Assembly (NCBI GenBank): GCA_944386445.1 | Contig: CALXBD010000007.1 | Location: 1 to 42,721 of the forward strand | Source: an uncultured Clostridia bacterium | Lineage (GTDB): Bacteria; Bacillota; Clostridia; Oscillospirales; Ruminococcaceae | DNA: 42,721 nucleotides | Direction of reading: 5' to 3' | Shown: piece after piece, positions 16,836 through 25,289 of the stretch | Layout: each line of letters opens with the position of its first letter | Position numbering within the stretch: the stretch's first letter is position 1 | Program-made: the position numbers and the translations under genes | The notes under the pieces: model-generated | Seen by the model: the letters and a program-made list of their open reading frames with translations, nothing else | What the model was told of the DNA's origin: nothing | The model's database searches: none

Positions 16836-17413
16836 TGACTGAGAAAGAAAAGATGTTGGCCGGGCAGCTCTATGATCCGGGAGAGGAAGAGCTTTGCAGA
16901 GAGCGGGCTTTGGCAAAGAAAATCTGTTGGGAATATAACCGTCTGTCCCCGGATGATCGGGAAGGACAGGTGGCATTGATGAAACAGCTGCTTGGTCAGG
17001 CCGGGGAACAGTTTCATATTGAAGCGCCGTTTTATTGTGATTATGGGCGGTATATCCGGATTGGAGAAAACTTTTATGCCAACCACAACTGTGTGATTTT
17101 AGATGGCGGCGGTGTGGAGATTGGGGATTTTGTCCTGTTGGCGCCCAATGTGGGAATTTATACGGCCGGTCATCCTCTGGATGCGGAACGTCGCGATGCC
17201 GGGCTGGAGTACGCCTATCCGGTCAAAATAGGGAACCATGTCTGGGTTGGCGGGGGAGTCTCTATTTTGCCTGGGGTGGAAATCGGGGATTATACCGTTA
17301 TCGGAGCAGGAAGTGTTGTGACAAAAAGCCTTCCCGCCAACGTGTTGGCCGCCGGAAATCCTTGCAGGGTAATCCGTGAGCTTACACCGGAAGACAGGAA
17401 AAAGTACCGTTGA
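16835..17413 (+). CDS. Hexapeptide-repeat O-acetyltransferase (maltose/galactoside acetyltransferase type)
   Basis: A 192-aa left-handed beta-helix acyltransferase using acetyl-CoA. It shows the Maa N-terminal segment (MTEKEKMLAGQLYDPGEEEL), then hexapeptide repeats: YIRIGENFYANHNCVILDGGGVEIGD, the catalytic His region GIYTAGHPLD, and VWVGGGVSILPGVEIGDYTVIGAGSVVTK. Members acetylate sugars such as maltose or galactosides. It is not the CysE family, though the operon with cysK makes an acetyl-transfer to a serine-like acceptor worth considering. The start overlaps the previous stop, with GGAAGGAAGGG upstream. An open frame extends far upstream inside the dehydrogenase but is spurious. Confidence 0.92.
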   Translation: MTEKEKMLAGQLYDPGEEELCRERALAKKICWEYNRLSPDDREGQVALMKQLLGQAGEQFHIEAPFYCDYGRYIRIGENFYANHNCVILDGGGVEIGDFVLLAPNVGIYTAGHPLDAERRDAGLEYAYPVKIGNHVWVGGGVSILPGVEIGDYTVIGAGSVVTKSLPANVLAAGNPCRVIRELTPEDRKKYR

Positions 17414-17446
17414 AACGGTAAAATATTAGAAAGTCTGAAAATGTCC

Positions 17447-17475
17447 TTGACAGAGGTACATGAAACGAGTATAAT
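17447..17475 (+). promoter_or_regulatory. Consensus sigma-A promoter of pflB
   Basis: TTGACA (17447-17452), 17-nt spacer, TATAAT (17470-17475): a perfect consensus. Transcription would start near 17482, just before the riboswitch. Confidence 0.88.
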
Positions 17476-17483
17476 AAAGTTAA

Positions 17484-17613
17484 AAGAGGGAGATACCCTC
17501 GCGTCCTTTGCGACTGGCGGATCAGTGGAGAAACACCACGTGGAGCAGAGGATGGGAATATGCCGACCGTCTGGGCAGCCATCGGGAAACCGGGCTGCCT
17601 TTTTGTTTTTTCG
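17484..17613 (+). promoter_or_regulatory. ZTP (pfl-motif) riboswitch with intrinsic terminator
   Basis: The sequence shows the conserved parts of the ZTP/ZMP-sensing pfl motif: GCGACTGGCG (17510-17519), a stem GTGG...CCAC (about 17525-17539) followed by GTGGAGC, and the 3' element GCCGACCGTCTGGGCA (17562-17577). The final GGGCAGCC also pairs with GGGCTGCC (17592-17599), followed by TTTTTGTTTTTT. Ligand-stabilised aptamer folding should therefore prevent terminator formation. ZTP signals low 10-formyl-tetrahydrofolate, and pyruvate formate-lyase makes formate for that pool. Identification is by eye against the known consensus. Confidence 0.86.
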
Positions 17614-17660
17614 AAACAAAAAGGTGCATCCCGAGGCAGTGTGGAAAGGAAGGGTACAAG

Positions 17661-19892
17661 ATGATTTTTGAGCAGTGGAAAGGATTTGTCGGAGGAGATT
17701 GGCAGGAAAATATCAATGTCCGTGACTTTATCCAAAAGAATTATAAGCCATATGAAGGGGATGCTTCCTTCCTGAGCGGTCCCACTGAGCGGACAGAACA
17801 CTTGATGACCAAGTTGAACCGGTTGCTGGAACTGGAGCGGCAGTTCGGCGGCGTTTTGAGTATTGACACGGAAACGGTTTCCTCCCTGACCAGCTATGCG
17901 CCAGGATACCTAGATAAGGAAAATGAGCTGATCGTCGGGCTTCAGACCCGGCACCCGCTGGAACGGGGCGTCAATCCCTTTGGCGGGATCCGGATGGCTA
18001 GAAGCGCTTGCGAAGCTTATGGCTATCATCTTTCTCATAAGGTGGAAGAGGAGTTTACTTACCGGACTACGCATAATGACGGCGTTTTCAGAGCCTATAC
18101 CGACGAGATGCGCAAGGCTCGCCATGCAGGCGTGATTACCGGCCTGCCGGATGCATACGGACGCGGACGGATCATCGGCGATTACCGCCGGGTGGCCCTT
18201 TACGGAGTGGATGTCCTGATTGAGCGGAAAAAAGCGGACAAGGCTAAAATCGGAGAAGGACTGATGAATGCGGATACCATCCGTCAGTCGGAGGAACTGT
18301 TCCAGCAGATCGCCTTTTTGGAAAAGCTCAAAGAGATGGCCAAAATGTATGGCTGTGATATTTCCGGCCCGGCCGACACTGCCCGGGAGGCGATTCAGTG
18401 GCTTTACTTTGGATATCTGGCAGCAATCAAGGAGCAGAATGGAGCGGCTATGTCCCTGGGACGGACAAGCACCTTCCTGGATATTTATATCCAGCGGGAC
18501 ATCGACCGGGGATTTTTGAAGGAAGCAGATGCCCAGGAACTGATGGACCAGCTGGTGATGAAGCTGCGGATGGCAAGACACCTGCGGACACCGGAATATA
18601 ACGAACTGTTCGGCGGGGATCCCATGTGGATCACTGAGAGTATTGGCGGTGTCGGTGAGGATGGACGGCCGCTGGTCACAAAGAACTCCTTCCGGATCTT
18701 GAACACCCTTTACACTCTTGGCCCCGCGCCGGAACCCAACCTGACGGTTCTCTGGTCGGAAAAACTGCCGGAACCTTTTAAGAAGTTCTGTGCCAAGGTT
18801 TCAGTGGACACGGATTCCATTCAGTATGAAAATGACGACTTGATGCGGCCGATTTACGGCGATGATTATGGAATCGCCTGCTGCGTATCCGCGATGAAGA
18901 TCGGCAAGCAGATGCAATTCTTCGGCGCACGCTGCAACCTCCCCAAACTGCTGCTGCTGGCTTTGAACGGTGGTCATGACCAGCTTTCCGGCACAGAGCT
19001 TGGGCCTCAGATGGAGCCTTATGCAGGAGAATATCTGGATTACGACCTGGTTATGGAGCGGTTCAATCTGTACCGTCAGTGGCTCTGCCGGCTGTATGTC
19101 AACACCATGAACGTGATCCACTATATGCACGATAAATATGCGTATGAGAAAATCCAGATGGCGCTTCATGACACAGAAGTAGAACGGTTTATGGCCTTTG
19201 GTGTGGCAGGATTATCGGTCATTGCCGATTCCCTGAGTGCCATTAAGTATGCCAAGGTGAAAGTCATCCGGGATGCTGACGGGTATATCCGGGACTTTGA
19301 AACAATCGGCGATTTCCCGAAATTCGGCAACGATGACGATCGGGTGGACAGTATCGCAAGACAGATGCTTTGCGATGTCTCCGATGAGCTGAAGAAAACG
19401 CCGGCCTATCGGAATGCGATTCACACCTTGTCTGCCCTGACCATCACTTCCAATGTTATGTACGGCAAAAAGACCGGCTCTACCCCCGACGGACGCAAAA
19501 AAGGTGAACCCTTTGCTCCCGGTGCTAACCCCATGCACAATCGGGAGACTCACGGTGCTTTGGCATCTCTGAACTCTGTGGCCAAACTGCCCTACGACAA
19601 GTGCCGCGACGGTATTTCCAATACATTTTCTATTACCCCTTCGGCCTTGGGAAGGACGGAAGAGGAACGGGTGGATAATTTGGTTATGCTGTTGGGCGGA
19701 TATTTCCGCCAGATGGCGCACCACCTGAATGTCAATGTGATGAACCGCCAGCAGCTGGTGGACGCTTACAATGATCCTTCCAAATACCCCAATTTGACGA
19801 TCCGGGTTTCCGGATATGCTGTAAACTTCCACAAGCTCTCCCGGGAGCAGCAGCGGGAAGTCATCAGCCGGACTTTCCACGAAAGCATGTAA
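17661..19892 (+). CDS. pflB: Pyruvate formate-lyase (formate C-acetyltransferase)
   Basis: Glycyl-radical enzyme converting pyruvate and CoA to acetyl-CoA and formate under anaerobiosis. At 743 aa it is typical. The catalytic adjacent cysteines are C407-C408 in GIACCVSAM, which distinguishes true PFL from other glycyl-radical enzymes. The radical glycine is G718 in RVSGYAVNF. The ATG at 17661 follows GGAAAGGAAGGG; a longer frame begins inside the riboswitch and is spurious. It lies downstream of a ZTP riboswitch and upstream of its activase gene. Formate produced feeds one-carbon metabolism, consistent with the riboswitch. Confidence 0.97.
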   Translation: MIFEQWKGFVGGDWQENINVRDFIQKNYKPYEGDASFLSGPTERTEHLMTKLNRLLELERQFGGVLSIDTETVSSLTSYAPGYLDKENELIVGLQTRHPLERGVNPFGGIRMARSACEAYGYHLSHKVEEEFTYRTTHNDGVFRAYTDEMRKARHAGVITGLPDAYGRGRIIGDYRRVALYGVDVLIERKKADKAKIGEGLMNADTIRQSEELFQQIAFLEKLKEMAKMYGCDISGPADTAREAIQWLYFGYLAAIKEQNGAAMSLGRTSTFLDIYIQRDIDRGFLKEADAQELMDQLVMKLRMARHLRTPEYNELFGGDPMWITESIGGVGEDGRPLVTKNSFRILNTLYTLGPAPEPNLTVLWSEKLPEPFKKFCAKVSVDTDSIQYENDDLMRPIYGDDYGIACCVSAMKIGKQMQFFGARCNLPKLLLLALNGGHDQLSGTELGPQMEPYAGEYLDYDLVMERFNLYRQWLCRLYVNTMNVIHYMHDKYAYEKIQMALHDTEVERFMAFGVAGLSVIADSLSAIKYAKVKVIRDADGYIRDFETIGDFPKFGNDDDRVDSIARQMLCDVSDELKKTPAYRNAIHTLSALTITSNVMYGKKTGSTPDGRKKGEPFAPGANPMHNRETHGALASLNSVAKLPYDKCRDGISNTFSITPSALGRTEEERVDNLVMLLGGYFRQMAHHLNVNVMNRQQLVDAYNDPSKYPNLTIRVSGYAVNFHKLSREQQREVISRTFHESM

Positions 19893-19897
19893 GTTTC

Positions 19898-19935
19898 TGC
19901 GCCGCCGGAGCGATTTGGCGGCGCAGCCTCTTTTT
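19898..19935 (+). terminator. Hairpin between pflB and pflA
   Basis: TGCGCCGCC (19898-19906) pairs perfectly with GGCGGCGCA (19917-19925). TTTTT follows after a 5-nt GCCTC gap, so it may be a partial terminator or an mRNA-stabilising stem that keeps pflA lower than pflB. Confidence 0.65.
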
Positions 19936-19950
19936 GAGAAAGGAGTTTTT

Positions 19951-20655
19951 ATGACGGGGCGCATTCATTCTGTCCAAAGTTTGGGGACAGTCGATGGACC
20001 CGGGATACGGTTTGTTGTTTTCTTTCAGGGATGCCCTCTGCGGTGCGGATATTGCCACAACCCGGATACCTGGGATCCCGCAGGGGGAGAAGCGACAGAA
20101 ACCGGAGAGTTGCTTCGACAGATTCTCCGCTGCCGGCCCTATTTTGGAGAAAATGGCGGGGTTACTCTTTCCGGAGGAGAACCCCTGTTGCAGCCGGAGT
20201 TTGCGGAGGAGTTGCTGAAAGACTGTAAAGCAGAAGGACTTCACACTGCTTTGGATACCAGCGGATACCGGCTGGATGCTGCTGCGGAGCGGGTATTGGA
20301 CTATACAGACTTAGTGCTGCTGGACCTGAAGATGACAACCGGAGAGGAGTATCTGCGGTACACCGGCTGCGCCATGGAAAAGCCGCTGCGCTTTCTGGAA
20401 TATCTGGAGGAGCGGGGAATTCCTGTCTGGATCCGACAGGTTATCGTTCCGGGAATCAATGACAACAATGAAAATATCGAGCGGCTGAACCGGCTGCTGG
20501 CAGGAAAAAAATGTGTAAAAAAGGTGGAGCTCCTGCCATTTCATAAGATTTGTGCGGTTAAATACCAGAAAATGGGGATTCCGTTTCCGTTTGATATTTA
20601 TCCGGCAGCAGATCCCGCTAGTGTAGAACAACTGAGTAAGCTTGTCATTTTCTAA
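19951..20655 (+). CDS. pflA: Pyruvate formate-lyase activating enzyme
   Basis: Radical SAM enzyme (234 aa) that installs the glycyl radical on PFL. The cluster motif is CPLRCGYCHNPDTW (CxxxCxxC), preceded by GTVDGPGIRFVVFFQGC, both signatures of PflA. TLSGGEPLLQPEF (SAM-binding) and VWIRQVIVPGIND follow. The ATG at 19951 is 6-7 nt after GAAAGGAG. It is co-oriented with pflB across a strong hairpin. Confidence 0.96.
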   Translation: MTGRIHSVQSLGTVDGPGIRFVVFFQGCPLRCGYCHNPDTWDPAGGEATETGELLRQILRCRPYFGENGGVTLSGGEPLLQPEFAEELLKDCKAEGLHTALDTSGYRLDAAAERVLDYTDLVLLDLKMTTGEEYLRYTGCAMEKPLRFLEYLEERGIPVWIRQVIVPGINDNNENIERLNRLLAGKKCVKKVELLPFHKICAVKYQKMGIPFPFDIYPAADPASVEQLSKLVIF

Positions 20656-20683
20656 AAGTTTTCTGAAAACTTTGGTTTTCGCC

Positions 20684-20712
20684 TTGTTCCGCGGTCGCTT
20701 TCATGGTAAAAT
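20684..20712 (+). promoter_or_regulatory. Probable promoter of the peptide-binding lipoprotein
   Basis: TTGTTC (20684-20689), 17-nt spacer, TAAAAT (20707-20712), about 45 nt upstream of the start. Confidence 0.55.
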
Positions 20713-20757
20713 AGGATAGCGGATGTTCCGCTGCTTAATTTTTGTTTGGAGGACATT

Positions 20758-22329
20758 ATGGGCAGAAAACCCTTGGCAAGATTGATTCTAGCTATTTTCC
20801 TTCCGATACTGCTGTTGACCGGCTGTTTGCGGGAGGAAAATGATTTTATATATGATCTGGGGAGTGCCCCAAAAAATCTGGATCCCCAGTCAGCAGCCGA
20901 TGAGGCATCTCGATTGGTAATTGCAAATATTTTCGAAGGCTTGGTGACAGTGGATGCAGACGGTACCATTCGACCTGGCGCCGCAGAAAGCTGGACCCAG
21001 TCGGCGGACGGATTGACCTATACGTTTCAGCTGCGGGAGAATGGGAAGTGGTCTGATGGAACTCCGGTAACAGCGACAGATTTTGTCTATGGATTCCGGA
21101 GACTTTTTGATCCTGCTACCAATGCACCGGGAGTATCTGATTTTCTGTGTATAGCAGGCGGCGAGGCAGTATTGGCCGGGGAAGCGGACCCGTCCTCACT
21201 GGGAGTAACTGCTTCGGGGGATTATGAACTGACGATCCGTCTGGAGCGATACAGTTCCCGCTTTTTGGAACTGCTTGCAACAGCTCCCGCAATGCCATGT
21301 AATGAGGAGTTTTTTTTGGAAACCAAAGGAAAATATGGGTTGGCCGGCGACAAAATCATGGGGAACGGCGCGTTCTACCTTTCCTCCTGGCTGGATAGCG
21401 GAACTGTGCGGCTTCGACCCAGTGCAACCTATTATGACAGGAAAAATGTTACAGCGACGTCCTTAACATTAGCAGTGCCCTCTACAGAAACGCCGCTGGA
21501 GCGTTTTTCGGCAGGAACGACTTCCGCAATCGCACTGAGCGGAGCGGATTTTCTTTCGTTGGGAGATGTTTCAGGACAGGAAGTACTCCAAAGCGACAGT
21601 TCCGTTTGGGGAATGATTTTTCGTGTTGATCAAGAGCCCTTTTCCAGTTTGCAATTGCGCCGGGCACTTTTTTTGGACGGGGATTTTTCCACAATGGAAG
21701 CGGCATTACCGGATTACTATGAGCGTGCGCAGGCGGTCATATCCAAAAATGTTTTGCTGAATGGAGAGAGTTATCGCGGCATGGTTGGTGAAAATCTGAT
21801 GCCGACAATAGACCGTTCGGCTGCTTTGGAGGCTTACAATGCCGGTGTGAAAGAGGTTTCGGGGGACAGTTTGACCGGGATCCGGCTGATAGTGCCGGAA
21901 GGGTACGGTCATGAGGAGAATTTTGCCTACCTGTCTCAGATCTGGCAGCGGGATTTCGGGCTGTACCTAAAGGTGGAGACGTTGGATCAGGATACGTACC
22001 AGTCCCGGTTGGCTGCGGGGGATTATGAGTGTGCCTTGATCAGCCTATCTGGCAGCAGTCCCAGCGCTGTTCTGGAACAGTTTACATCTGAAGGCGGACT
22101 TTACAACAATACGGCATTGGATCAGTTGGTGGATCAAGCTTCAGAGGAAAGTGATGCATCAGCCGCGGCAAAACTGTATCTGCAGGCCGAACAAATGCTA
22201 ATTGACGAAGCATTATTCCTGCCTTTTTACTATCAGGAAGAATACTTCGTTTCGGCACCAGGTGTTTCCGGTGTGAGCTATCGATTTGACGTCCGGATGC
22301 CGGATTTTCGGTTCGGAATCATTCGATAA
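20758..22329 (+). CDS. Oligopeptide ABC transporter substrate-binding lipoprotein (OppA-like)
   Basis: A 523-aa family 5 extracellular solute-binding protein. A signal peptide (RLILAIFLPILLL) ends in the lipobox LTGC, so it is anchored by a diacylglycerol cysteine on the outer face of the membrane. The family signature follows: GSAPKNLDPQ, ANIFEGLVTVDADG, AESWTQSADGLTYTFQLRENGKWSDGTPVTA and DFVYGFRRL. The start is fixed by GGAGGA 4 nt before ATG 20758. No permease or ATPase genes are adjacent, so it is an orphan binding protein that would rely on a transporter encoded elsewhere, or act as a sensor. Substrate is not predictable from sequence alone. Confidence 0.92.
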   Translation: MGRKPLARLILAIFLPILLLTGCLREENDFIYDLGSAPKNLDPQSAADEASRLVIANIFEGLVTVDADGTIRPGAAESWTQSADGLTYTFQLRENGKWSDGTPVTATDFVYGFRRLFDPATNAPGVSDFLCIAGGEAVLAGEADPSSLGVTASGDYELTIRLERYSSRFLELLATAPAMPCNEEFFLETKGKYGLAGDKIMGNGAFYLSSWLDSGTVRLRPSATYYDRKNVTATSLTLAVPSTETPLERFSAGTTSAIALSGADFLSLGDVSGQEVLQSDSSVWGMIFRVDQEPFSSLQLRRALFLDGDFSTMEAALPDYYERAQAVISKNVLLNGESYRGMVGENLMPTIDRSAALEAYNAGVKEVSGDSLTGIRLIVPEGYGHEENFAYLSQIWQRDFGLYLKVETLDQDTYQSRLAAGDYECALISLSGSSPSAVLEQFTSEGGLYNNTALDQLVDQASEESDASAAAKLYLQAEQMLIDEALFLPFYYQEEYFVSAPGVSGVSYRFDVRMPDFRFGIIR

Positions 22330-22403
22330 AATGGCCTTAGATGATAAAGCTGAGGAGTACTGTGGTTTGTAAAGAAAAAAGTTACCGGATTTTGTAATTT
22401 TTC

Positions 22404-22432
22404 TTTACAAAGAAGAAGTTTTGTGGTATACT
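22404..22432 (+). promoter_or_regulatory. Promoter of rpsO
   Basis: TTTACA (22404-22409), 17-nt spacer, TATACT (22427-22432), a strong sigma-A promoter. Confidence 0.75.
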
Positions 22433-22439
22433 ATCTTTT

Positions 22440-22536
22440 GTGCCGCATAGATGGCTTTGCGGAGTAAGCCCCGCATCGGGGACGTTGCCTGCCCTTGGCT
22501 ATTGTGTCGGTAAATTTTTGAAAGAGGTGACTTCTC
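22440..22536 (+). promoter_or_regulatory. Structured 5' leader of rpsO (possible S15 autoregulatory leader)
   Basis: The ~97-nt leader contains CCGCA/TGCGG and CCCCG-CAT-CGGGG hairpins and a GCC...GGC stem before AAAGAGGTG. S15 represses its own mRNA through leader structures in several bacteria. A matching structure here is plausible but not shown. Confidence 0.4.
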
Positions 22537-22803
22537 ATGATGAGAAAAGAAGAAAAAGCCCAGATCATTGAAGCAAATAAGCGTCACGACGGTGACACCG
22601 GTTCTCCTGAAGTTCAGATTGCCATCCTGACAAAAAGAATTAACGATTTGACTGAGCATCTGAAGGTAAATAAGAATGACCATCACAGCCGTCGCGGTCT
22701 GTTGAAAATGGTCGGCCGCCGCCGTAACCTGCTCAACTATCTGATGAAGACCGATATCGAGTGCTACCGTGCCTTGATCGTTAAGCTCGGTATCCGTAAG
22801 TAA
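22537..22803 (+). CDS. rpsO: 30S ribosomal protein S15
   Basis: An 88-aa primary 16S rRNA-binding protein of the small subunit platform. The signature [38 protein letters not shown] is unmistakable, and length is standard. Two adjacent ATGs (22537 and 22540) follow AAAGAGGTGA; either could start. It precedes pnp, the usual rpsO-pnp pairing, but here a terminator and a structured leader separate the two genes. Confidence 0.98.
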   Translation: MMRKEEKAQIIEANKRHDGDTGSPEVQIAILTKRINDLTEHLKVNKNDHHSRRGLLKMVGRRRNLLNYLMKTDIECYRALIVKLGIRK

Positions 22804-22808
22804 GTTCC

Positions 22809-22850
22809 AAAAACTGAGAGGCAGATGGGTAACCATCTGCCTTTTAGCAG
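22809..22850 (+). terminator. Terminator after rpsO
   Basis: AGGCAGATGG (22819-22828), GTAA loop, CCATCTGCCT (22833-22842), then TTTT. Outer bases AAAACTG/CAGTTTT can extend the stem. It may allow partial read-through to pnp. Confidence 0.82.
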
Positions 22851-22990
22851 TTTTGTCCGGTCGCTGCCGGATGAAGTCATACACATTTTACCGCGCGAAG
22901 GATGGGAGTTTAGCATTAACTCGTGTGCCTGGCTACGCTGCCCGGACACAGGATTTATTGCTAAGCCTGTGCCTCCGCGCAGATAGGAGG
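22851..22990 (+). promoter_or_regulatory. Structured leader of pnp
   Basis: About 140 nt with several possible hairpins: GTCCGG/CCGGAT, GAGTT/AACTC, GTGTGCCTGG with CCCGGACAC, and CACAGG/CCTGTG, ending at AGGAGGA. pnp is known to be autoregulated through its leader in enteric bacteria. I saw no convincing promoter in this stretch. Confidence 0.4.
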
Positions 22991-22995
22991 AACAA

Positions 22996-25107
22996 ATGGC
23001 AAGAGAAGTGAAAACCTTTACGACCACATTCGCAGGCCGTGAACTGACTGTGGAAACTGGCCGCACCAGCGAACTGACAAACGGTTCCTGCTGGGTTCGC
23101 TATGGCGAAACTGTGGTTATGGCAAATGTAACCGCATCCGCAAAGCCCAGAGAGGGTGTGGATTTCTTCCCGCTTTCTGTGGATTACGAGGAAAAATTGT
23201 ATGCAGTCGGAAAAATTCCCGGCTCATTCCTGAAACGGGAAGGACGTCCAACTGAAAAGGCAATCCTGACTTCCCGAATGATCGACCGTCCGATTCGTCC
23301 CATGTTCCCCAAGGACATGCGTAACGACGTATCTGTGGTTGTCACTGTTTTGTCTACCGATATTGATAATTCTCCGGAAATTGCCGGATTTATCGCGGCA
23401 GCTGTTGCAATCTGTATTTCCGATATTCCGTTCCGTGAGCCGATCGCTGCCGTCAGTGTTGGATTGGTTGACGGGGAGATCGTACTGAATCCTGTCACCG
23501 CTCAGCGTGCAAAATCTGATTTGGATCTGACTGTGGCCGGTTCCGCTGAAAAGATCGTCATGATCGAGGCAGGAGCCAATGAGGTCGATAACCAGACCAT
23601 GCTGAAGGCAATCGCCGCCGGCCATGAAGAAATCAAAAAGATGGTGGCCTTTATTGCGGATATTCAGGCGCAGATCGGTCGGCCGAAATTTGCGTTTGAA
23701 TCCAAGGAAGTGCCCCACGACCTGCTGGAGGCCGTTCTGGACGAATTCGGCGATCAGTTTAAGTTTGCTCTGGACACAGATGATAAGAACGTTCGCGAGG
23801 AGCGGCTGCTTCCGATTACCGATGCGATCCATGCCAAATATGACGAGCAGTATGCGGATCAGCCGACTTTGCTGGGCGAGGTTATCTATAAAGCTCAGAA
23901 GGTAATCGTACGGCGCTGGCTGCTGGATGAGCAGAAACGTGTGGACGGACGAGGAATGGATCAAATGCGGCCATTGTCTGCTGAAGTTTCTTTGCTGCCT
24001 CGCGTTCATGGTTCTGGTCTCTTTACCCGTGGCCAGACTCAAGTGTTGACTGTGGCAACCCTTGGTCCTGTTTCCGATGCACAAATGCTTGACAGCATCG
24101 ACGAGGAAGAGGAAAAACGTTATATGCACCAGTATAACTTCCCGTCCTATTCTGTAGGCGAAACTCGTCCTTCCAGAGGCCCCGGTCGCCGCGAAATCGG
24201 CCATGGCGCATTGGCAGAACGTGCTTTGGTACCGGTGCTCCCTTCTGTGGAAGAGTTCCCGTACGCCATGCGGCTGGTATCTGAAGTGCTGTCCTCCAAT
24301 GGTTCTACTTCTCAGGCATCCATCTGCGGTTCCACATTGGCTTTGATGGACGCGGGCGTTCCGATCAAGGCTCCGGTAGCAGGCATTTCCTGCGGGCTTA
24401 TTACCGAAGGCGATCGCTGGATGACAATGGTAGACATCCAGGGGTTGGAAGATTTCTACGGCGATATGGACTTTAAAGTCGGTGGTACCCATAAGGGTAT
24501 TACAGCTATTCAGGTGGATATCAAAATTGATGGTTTGACACTGGATATTATTGCTGATGCATTCGAAAAGACAAAGAAAGCACGGGATTATATCATTGAT
24601 GAGATCATTCTGAAAACGATCCCTGCTCCGAGAGACCATGTATCCAAGTATGCGCCTAAGCAGAAATCTACAACGATTCCTGTGGACAAGATCCGTGACG
24701 TGATCGGTTCCGGCGGAAAGGTAATCCAGAAGATTTGCGCGGAATGTGATGTCAAGATCGATATCAATGAAGACGGGCATGTGTTTATCTTGGGAGTCGA
24801 TCAGGATAATGTCGATCGTGCAATGTATATTGTCGAGACTATTGCAAAGGACCCTGAAGTGGGTGCGATCTATAAAGGAAAGGTTACCCGCCTTATGAAC
24901 TTCGGTGCCTTTGTGGAGATTGCTCCCGGCAAAGAAGGTCTGGTTCATATTTCCAAGCTGGAAAACCGTCGTGTTGAGAAGGTCGAAGACGTAGTTTCTG
25001 TGGGCGATGAGGTTTACGTTAAGGTCACAGAAATCGATGATCAGGGCCGGATCAATCTTTCCCGTAAAGACGCAATGAATGATTTGGCACGACGCAGCCA
25101 TTCCTGA
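22996..25107 (+). CDS. pnp: Polynucleotide phosphorylase
   Basis: 3'->5' phosphorolytic exoribonuclease and polymerase, a homotrimer central to RNA decay. The 703-aa protein has two RNase PH domains (about 1-210 and 315-530; active-site region GAHKGITAI-like GTHKGITAI, FFPLSVDYEEK, RPSRGPGRREIGHGALAERAL). A KH domain follows (IRDVIGSGGKVIQKIC) and then an S1 domain (GAIYKGKVTRLMNFGAFVEI, GLVHISKL). The start ATG follows AGGAGGAAC. All domains are intact and the length is typical. Confidence 0.97.
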   Translation: MAREVKTFTTTFAGRELTVETGRTSELTNGSCWVRYGETVVMANVTASAKPREGVDFFPLSVDYEEKLYAVGKIPGSFLKREGRPTEKAILTSRMIDRPIRPMFPKDMRNDVSVVVTVLSTDIDNSPEIAGFIAAAVAICISDIPFREPIAAVSVGLVDGEIVLNPVTAQRAKSDLDLTVAGSAEKIVMIEAGANEVDNQTMLKAIAAGHEEIKKMVAFIADIQAQIGRPKFAFESKEVPHDLLEAVLDEFGDQFKFALDTDDKNVREERLLPITDAIHAKYDEQYADQPTLLGEVIYKAQKVIVRRWLLDEQKRVDGRGMDQMRPLSAEVSLLPRVHGSGLFTRGQTQVLTVATLGPVSDAQMLDSIDEEEEKRYMHQYNFPSYSVGETRPSRGPGRREIGHGALAERALVPVLPSVEEFPYAMRLVSEVLSSNGSTSQASICGSTLALMDAGVPIKAPVAGISCGLITEGDRWMTMVDIQGLEDFYGDMDFKVGGTHKGITAIQVDIKIDGLTLDIIADAFEKTKKARDYIIDEIILKTIPAPRDHVSKYAPKQKSTTIPVDKIRDVIGSGGKVIQKICAECDVKIDINEDGHVFILGVDQDNVDRAMYIVETIAKDPEVGAIYKGKVTRLMNFGAFVEIAPGKEGLVHISKLENRRVEKVEDVVSVGDEVYVKVTEIDDQGRINLSRKDAMNDLARRSHS

Positions 25108-25124
25108 TAAATTACAGAATTGAG

Positions 25125-25158
25125 AATTCCCGGCCACCGAATGTGGTCGGGAATTTTT
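25125..25158 (+). terminator. Terminator after pnp
   Basis: AATTCCCGGCCAC (25125-25137) pairs with GTGGTCGGGAATT (25143-25155) with one G-U, followed by TTT. Confidence 0.88.
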
Positions 25159-25206
25159 GCGTTCTGGAGCGTATCGTTGCTTTTTCAGTCAAGAAATATG
25201 TTTTCC

Positions 25207-25235
25207 TTGCAATTCATGAAGAATTACTGTATACT
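25207..25235 (+). promoter_or_regulatory. Promoter of degV
   Basis: TTGCAA (25207-25212), 17-nt spacer, TATACT (25230-25235). Confidence 0.72.
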
Positions 25236-25289
25236 ATTCTTAAAAGTATAGGTTCTCCTAGGTAAGGAGAACTGTGGAGGAGGATTTCT

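Noticed and set aside
17405..17420. TACCGT-TGAA-ACGGTA hairpin at the end of the acetyltransferase gene as a terminator
   Set aside because: Short stem followed by A-rich sequence instead of a T-run; not a terminator.
23224..25137. A very long (637-codon) open frame on the - strand opposite pnp
   Set aside because: It lies entirely antisense to a clear full-length pnp; the translation is rich in His/Cys/Asn with no domain, a shadow of codon bias.
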